Source of the DNA: Prolixibacteraceae bacterium
Lineage (GTDB): Bacteria; Bacteroidota; Bacteroidia; Bacteroidales; Prolixibacteraceae
NCBI GenBank assembly: GCA_023229575.1
Contig: JALNYZ010000002.1
Location: 62,001 to 126,000, forward strand
Direction: 5' to 3'
Length of the DNA: 64,000 bases
Part shown: piece by piece, positions 61,967-64,000 of the stretch
How the letters are laid out: each line of letters opens with the position of its first letter
How positions within the stretch are numbered: position 1 is the stretch's first letter
Notes under the pieces: generated by a model
What the model was told of the DNA's origin: nothing
Databases searched by the model: none
The model's input: only the letters and a program-made list of their open reading frames with translations
Translations under genes and position numbers: made by a program

Positions 61967-62476
61967 TTAAAGATTTTTCACCACAGCCAGCGCTGCTTCA
62001 TAGTTGGGCTCGTGTGTAACTTCGGAAACATATTCCACGAATTTTACCACGCCCGATTTGTCAATAACAACGGTACCGCGGGCAAGCAGACGAAGTTCCT
62101 TGATCCAAAAACCATACTTCTGGCCAAACTCAAGATCTTTGTGGTCTGAAACCGTTTTGATATTGTCAAGTCCTTCGGCAGCGCAAAAACGACTCTGGGC
62201 AAAGGGAAGGTCACAAGAGATGGAGAGAACAACCACGTCCTTCAGGTTATTGGCTTCCGCATTGAACCTTCTGTTTTGGGCGGCACAAACACCGGTGTCG
62301 ATAGATGGATAGGAGGCAATGATAATTGTTTTTCCTGCAAAATCAGATAGCTTAACGGGAGCCAGTCCTGCTCCAACTGCTACAAAATCAGGAGCTTTAT
62401 CACCAACCTTGATTTCGTTTCCAAGCAGGGTCAAAGGATTTCCTGCAAATGTAATTTTAACTGAACTTTCTTTCAT
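61967..62476 (-). CDS. tpx: Thiol peroxidase
   Basis: Reduces peroxides with thioredoxin. 169 aa from ATG 62476, matching the normal Tpx length; the longer frame to 62506 adds ten residues without similarity. Peroxidatic Cys64 lies in SYPSIDTGVCAAQNRRFN and resolving Cys98 in CDLPFAQSRFCAAEG, the spacing of E. coli Tpx (61/95). TGVC replaces the usual TxVC form conservatively. An imperfect hairpin (AACCCTCAACGAA 62511-62523 with TTCGTGAGGGTT 62549-62560) lies in its 5' region. Confidence 0.95.
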   Translation of the reverse strand: MKESSVKITFAGNPLTLLGNEIKVGDKAPDFVAVGAGLAPVKLSDFAGKTIIIASYPSIDTGVCAAQNRRFNAEANNLKDVVVLSISCDLPFAQSRFCAAEGLDNIKTVSDHKDLEFGQKYGFWIKELRLLARGTVVIDKSGVVKFVEYVSEVTHEPNYEAALAVVKNL

Positions 62477-62664
62477 GTGTATAATAATTTGTTTTTTAAT
62501 GGTCACATGGAACCCTCAACGAATATCATATTTTTTGTCAAATAGTTGTTCGTGAGGGTTTCATTTTTGAATGAATTAATTTTTTAGATATAACACAATC
62601 GGATTGTGTTTTGTTTACAGAATTTTTTACGCAAATAGTCGAAAATGGATTCGTTTTTATACCA

Positions 62665-62704
62665 AGAGACTGATTAAAATTTGTTTTTTTGTCCCGTTAG
62701 GGCA
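62665..62704. repeat. Partial copy of the MITE-like element of 32956
   Basis: AGAGACTGATTAAAAT followed by a T-run and GTCCCGTTAGGGCA parallels AGAGACTGTTTAAAAT, T-run and TGCCCGGAGGGCA at 32956-32993. The right end is not found. Confidence 0.6.
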
Positions 62705-62738
62705 ATGTCATTAAGTCAAGAAAAATTTATGCGACTCT

Positions 62739-62930
62739 CAACAGATTGCTTCACACTTCGTTCCTCGTGTTCGCAATGACGGATCATTTTTTTGGAGGTG
62801 AGGGAGGAGAGAAGGAGGCGGGCGGCGATTCTGCTATTACCGAAAACTGATGACCCGCCTCCTTCTCTCCTCCCTCACAAAGACAACAGCATACCGTCAT
62901 TGCGAGGAGGAACGACGAAGCAATCTGTTG
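62739..62930. repeat. Nested inverted-repeat element, 192 bp
   Basis: Outer arms CAACAGATTGCTTC (62739-62752) and GAAGCAATCTGTTG (62917-62930); middle arms CGCAATGACGG (62772-62782) and CCGTCATTGCG (62894-62904); perfect inner 25-bp arms 62798-62822 and 62854-62878, purine-rich on one side. CGTCATTGCGAGGAGG and GAAGCAATCTG resemble a repeat I recall from many bacterial genomes. Confidence 0.85.
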
Positions 62931-62979
62931 ATATACAGCTAAATACACAAAAGTCCTTCGATTAATTCGAAATCGAAAA

Positions 62980-63399
62980 TTAGAATTTCTCCATCTCCGA
63001 AAAGAAGAACGATCCTTCAATCAGCGCGTTTTCATCGCTGTCAGAACCATGAATCGCATTGGCCGTAAATGACTCAGCAAAGAGTTGACGGATGGTTCCT
63101 GGAGCGGCATTGGCCGGATTTGTGCTTCCGATCAGCTCCCTAAAATCGGCAATGGCATTCTCTTTCTCCAAAATTGCAGCGACAATCGGGCCGGATGACA
63201 TGAAGCTGACAAGCCCTTCAAAAAATGGTTTGCCGACATGAATTCCGTAAAACGCCTCGGCATTTTCCCTTGTCATATGGGTAAGTTTCATGGCTTTGAT
63301 ACGAAAGCCACTTTCTGAGATCATTTTAAGTATGGAACCGATGTGCCCGTTGCGTACAGCGCAAGGCTTAATCATGGTAAAAGTAAGATTCTGTGACAT
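62980..63399 (-). CDS. ndk: Nucleoside diphosphate kinase
   Basis: Equilibrates NTP and NDP pools through a phospho-histidine. 139 aa, normal length. TFTMIKPCAVRNGHIGSIL opens the ferredoxin-like fold; active-site His117 lies in FTANAIHGSDSDENA, the family signature; the FYGIHVGKPFFEGLV helix and the GSTNPANAAPGTIR loop are intact. A Bacteroidota -7 box TACTTTTG lies at 63436-63443 upstream on the minus strand. Divergent from the nrnA-like gene. Confidence 0.96.
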   Translation of the reverse strand: MSQNLTFTMIKPCAVRNGHIGSILKMISESGFRIKAMKLTHMTRENAEAFYGIHVGKPFFEGLVSFMSSGPIVAAILEKENAIADFRELIGSTNPANAAPGTIRQLFAESFTANAIHGSDSDENALIEGSFFFSEMEKF

Positions 63400-63435
63400 T
63401 TAATTATTTTTTAATCAGTTTGTAAAAATTTGTTT

Positions 63436-63443
63436 CAAAAGTA
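63436..63443 (-). promoter_or_regulatory. ndk -7 box (TACTTTTG)
   Basis: Minus-strand TAnnTTTG about 37 bases before the ndk ATG. Confidence 0.45.
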
Positions 63444-63473
63444 GGAATAAATCGTGATTGAAAAAGAATAGAC

Positions 63474-63481
63474 TATTTTTG
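63474..63481 (+). promoter_or_regulatory. nrnA-like gene -7 box (TATTTTTG)
   Basis: TAnnTTTG, 24 bases before ATG 63506. Confidence 0.45.
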
Positions 63482-63505
63482 CACTTTAGTTGAACTGTAA
63501 TCGTT

Positions 63506-64000
63506 ATGACCAATATCAATAAAAGAACCTGTCAAGCCTTGCTGGAGTGGATGAATGGAAATGCAAAGAAAGCGGTGATTCTTACCCATGCCAATCCGGA
63601 TGGTGATGCACTAGGATCTTCTCTGGGGCTGCATAGTGTCCTTCTGCAAGCCGGATTTCAATCGACAGTGGTATTTCCGACAGATTTTCCATCCATCGTG
63701 CCGGAGCTTGAAAACTACACGAACTGGATGATAGCCGAGAACCACGAAAAAGAGGCCCATCAATTGATAGATGGAGCCGATCTGCTATTTCTCCTTGATT
63801 TCAATGATCCGAAAAGGACCGGTAAGCTTCGGAAAAAACTTGAACAGTTTTCCAAAACAATCGTTCTGATCGATCACCATCCGCAACCATTGATCAAGAC
63901 TTCTTATCAGTTTTCAGATACGAAAGTGAGCTCAACCGCCGAACTGGTTTATGATTTTATCCTCAAAATGGGATGGGGGATTTATCTTAAAAGTCATGGG
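63506..64000 (+). CDS. DHH-family phosphoesterase, NrnA-like (partial)
   Basis: The first 165 codons of a gene that runs off the window. From ATG 63506 the protein reads MTNINKRTCQALLEWMNGNA, then VILTHANPDGDALGSSLGL (DHH motif I with DxD), DLLFLLDFNDPKR (motif II Asp) and TIVLIDHHPQP, the DHH motif III. This is the pattern of NrnA bifunctional oligoribonuclease / pAp phosphatase, which degrades nanoRNA and recycles pAp. The DHHA1 domain expected at the C-terminus lies beyond the window. Confidence 0.9.
   Translation, partial: MTNINKRTCQALLEWMNGNAKKAVILTHANPDGDALGSSLGLHSVLLQAGFQSTVVFPTDFPSIVPELENYTNWMIAENHEKEAHQLIDGADLLFLLDFNDPKRTGKLRKKLEQFSKTIVLIDHHPQPLIKTSYQFSDTKVSSTAELVYDFILKMGWGIYLKSHG

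Larger units (their letters stand above)
62507..62979. other. Intergenic region made of repeats
   Basis: No gene is seen between tpx and ndk. The spacer holds the tpx leader hairpin, a partial copy of the AGAGACTG CGTA-palindrome element (62665-62704) and a nested inverted-repeat element (62739-62930). An open frame at 62784-63020 on the minus strand merely reads through the repeat. Confidence 0.7.

Noticed and set aside
62784..63020. 78-aa minus-strand ORF near ndk
   Set aside because: It is formed by the nested inverted repeat and overlaps the end of ndk.

Overview
The window comes from a Bacteroidota chromosome, most likely a Bacteroidales/Marinilabiliales-type glycan degrader. The evidence is two SusC/SusD pairs, an ECF sigma/FecR cassette controlling a SusC with an STN domain, a PorE-like OmpA lipoprotein, TAnnTTTG promoter boxes and the near absence of Shine-Dalgarno sequences. 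No rRNA, tRNA or CRISPR was found.

Layout. 1-1331: prfC, cut by the window edge. 1.3-8.6 kb: AT-rich accessory island with small unknown genes, a complete IS66 element (3478-5942, perfect 8-bp target duplication) inside a secreted-protein gene, a PIN toxin-like gene with a small downstream partner, an orphan DUF2281 antitoxin-like gene and several palindromic repeats. 8.7-17 kb: housekeeping genes (peptidyl-prolyl isomerase, PorE-like lipoprotein, purM, prfA, pyrF, a secreted esterase, a Gfo/Idh/MocA oxidoreductase). 17-24.3 kb: a small SusC/SusD locus with a beta-helix lipoprotein. 24.3-38 kb: arfB, a collapsed DUF5916 pseudogene, a GH20 hexosaminidase divergent from a NagX-like membrane protein, a PAS histidine kinase, TatD, a second oxidoreductase, corA, a thioredoxin-fold protein, a HEPN-like gene and a zinc metallopeptidase lipoprotein. 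38-62 kb: a large polysaccharide utilization locus (PUL). Its order is ECF sigma, FecR, STN-SusC, SusD, a broken clan GH-A glycosidase, an MFS sugar porter, a URO-D-family protein, a GH5-like enzyme, a GH43-like lipoprotein, a second URO-D-family protein, GH20, a GH106-like remnant, a ceramidase-like protein, a URO-D remnant, a GH78 rhamnosidase and a lactonase, closed by a strong terminator. 62-64 kb: tpx, ndk and the start of an nrnA-like gene.

The PUL genes would work together as follows: SusC/SusD capture and import a complex, probably rhamnose- and N-acetylhexosamine-containing glycan; STN-SusC, FecR and sigma sense it; secreted hydrolases trim it; the MFS porter takes up sugars. The two URO-D-family proteins carry an HxC metal-site motif and may be methyltransferases rather than haem enzymes. 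Three broken genes show that the locus is being streamlined.

The most unusual non-coding signal is a set of short (7-14 bp) tandem repeats at gene boundaries. Several begin exactly at a stop codon, one supplies the last residues of TatD, and one runs directly into the pyrF start codon. Some are mirrored before the next gene so the spacer can fold into a long hairpin. Other palindromic repeat families (CGTA-centred palindromes, GATTTGCAATC hairpins, a 27-bp inverted repeat, a 35-bp-arm palindrome shared by two convergent gene ends, a nested 192-bp element) fill further spacers.
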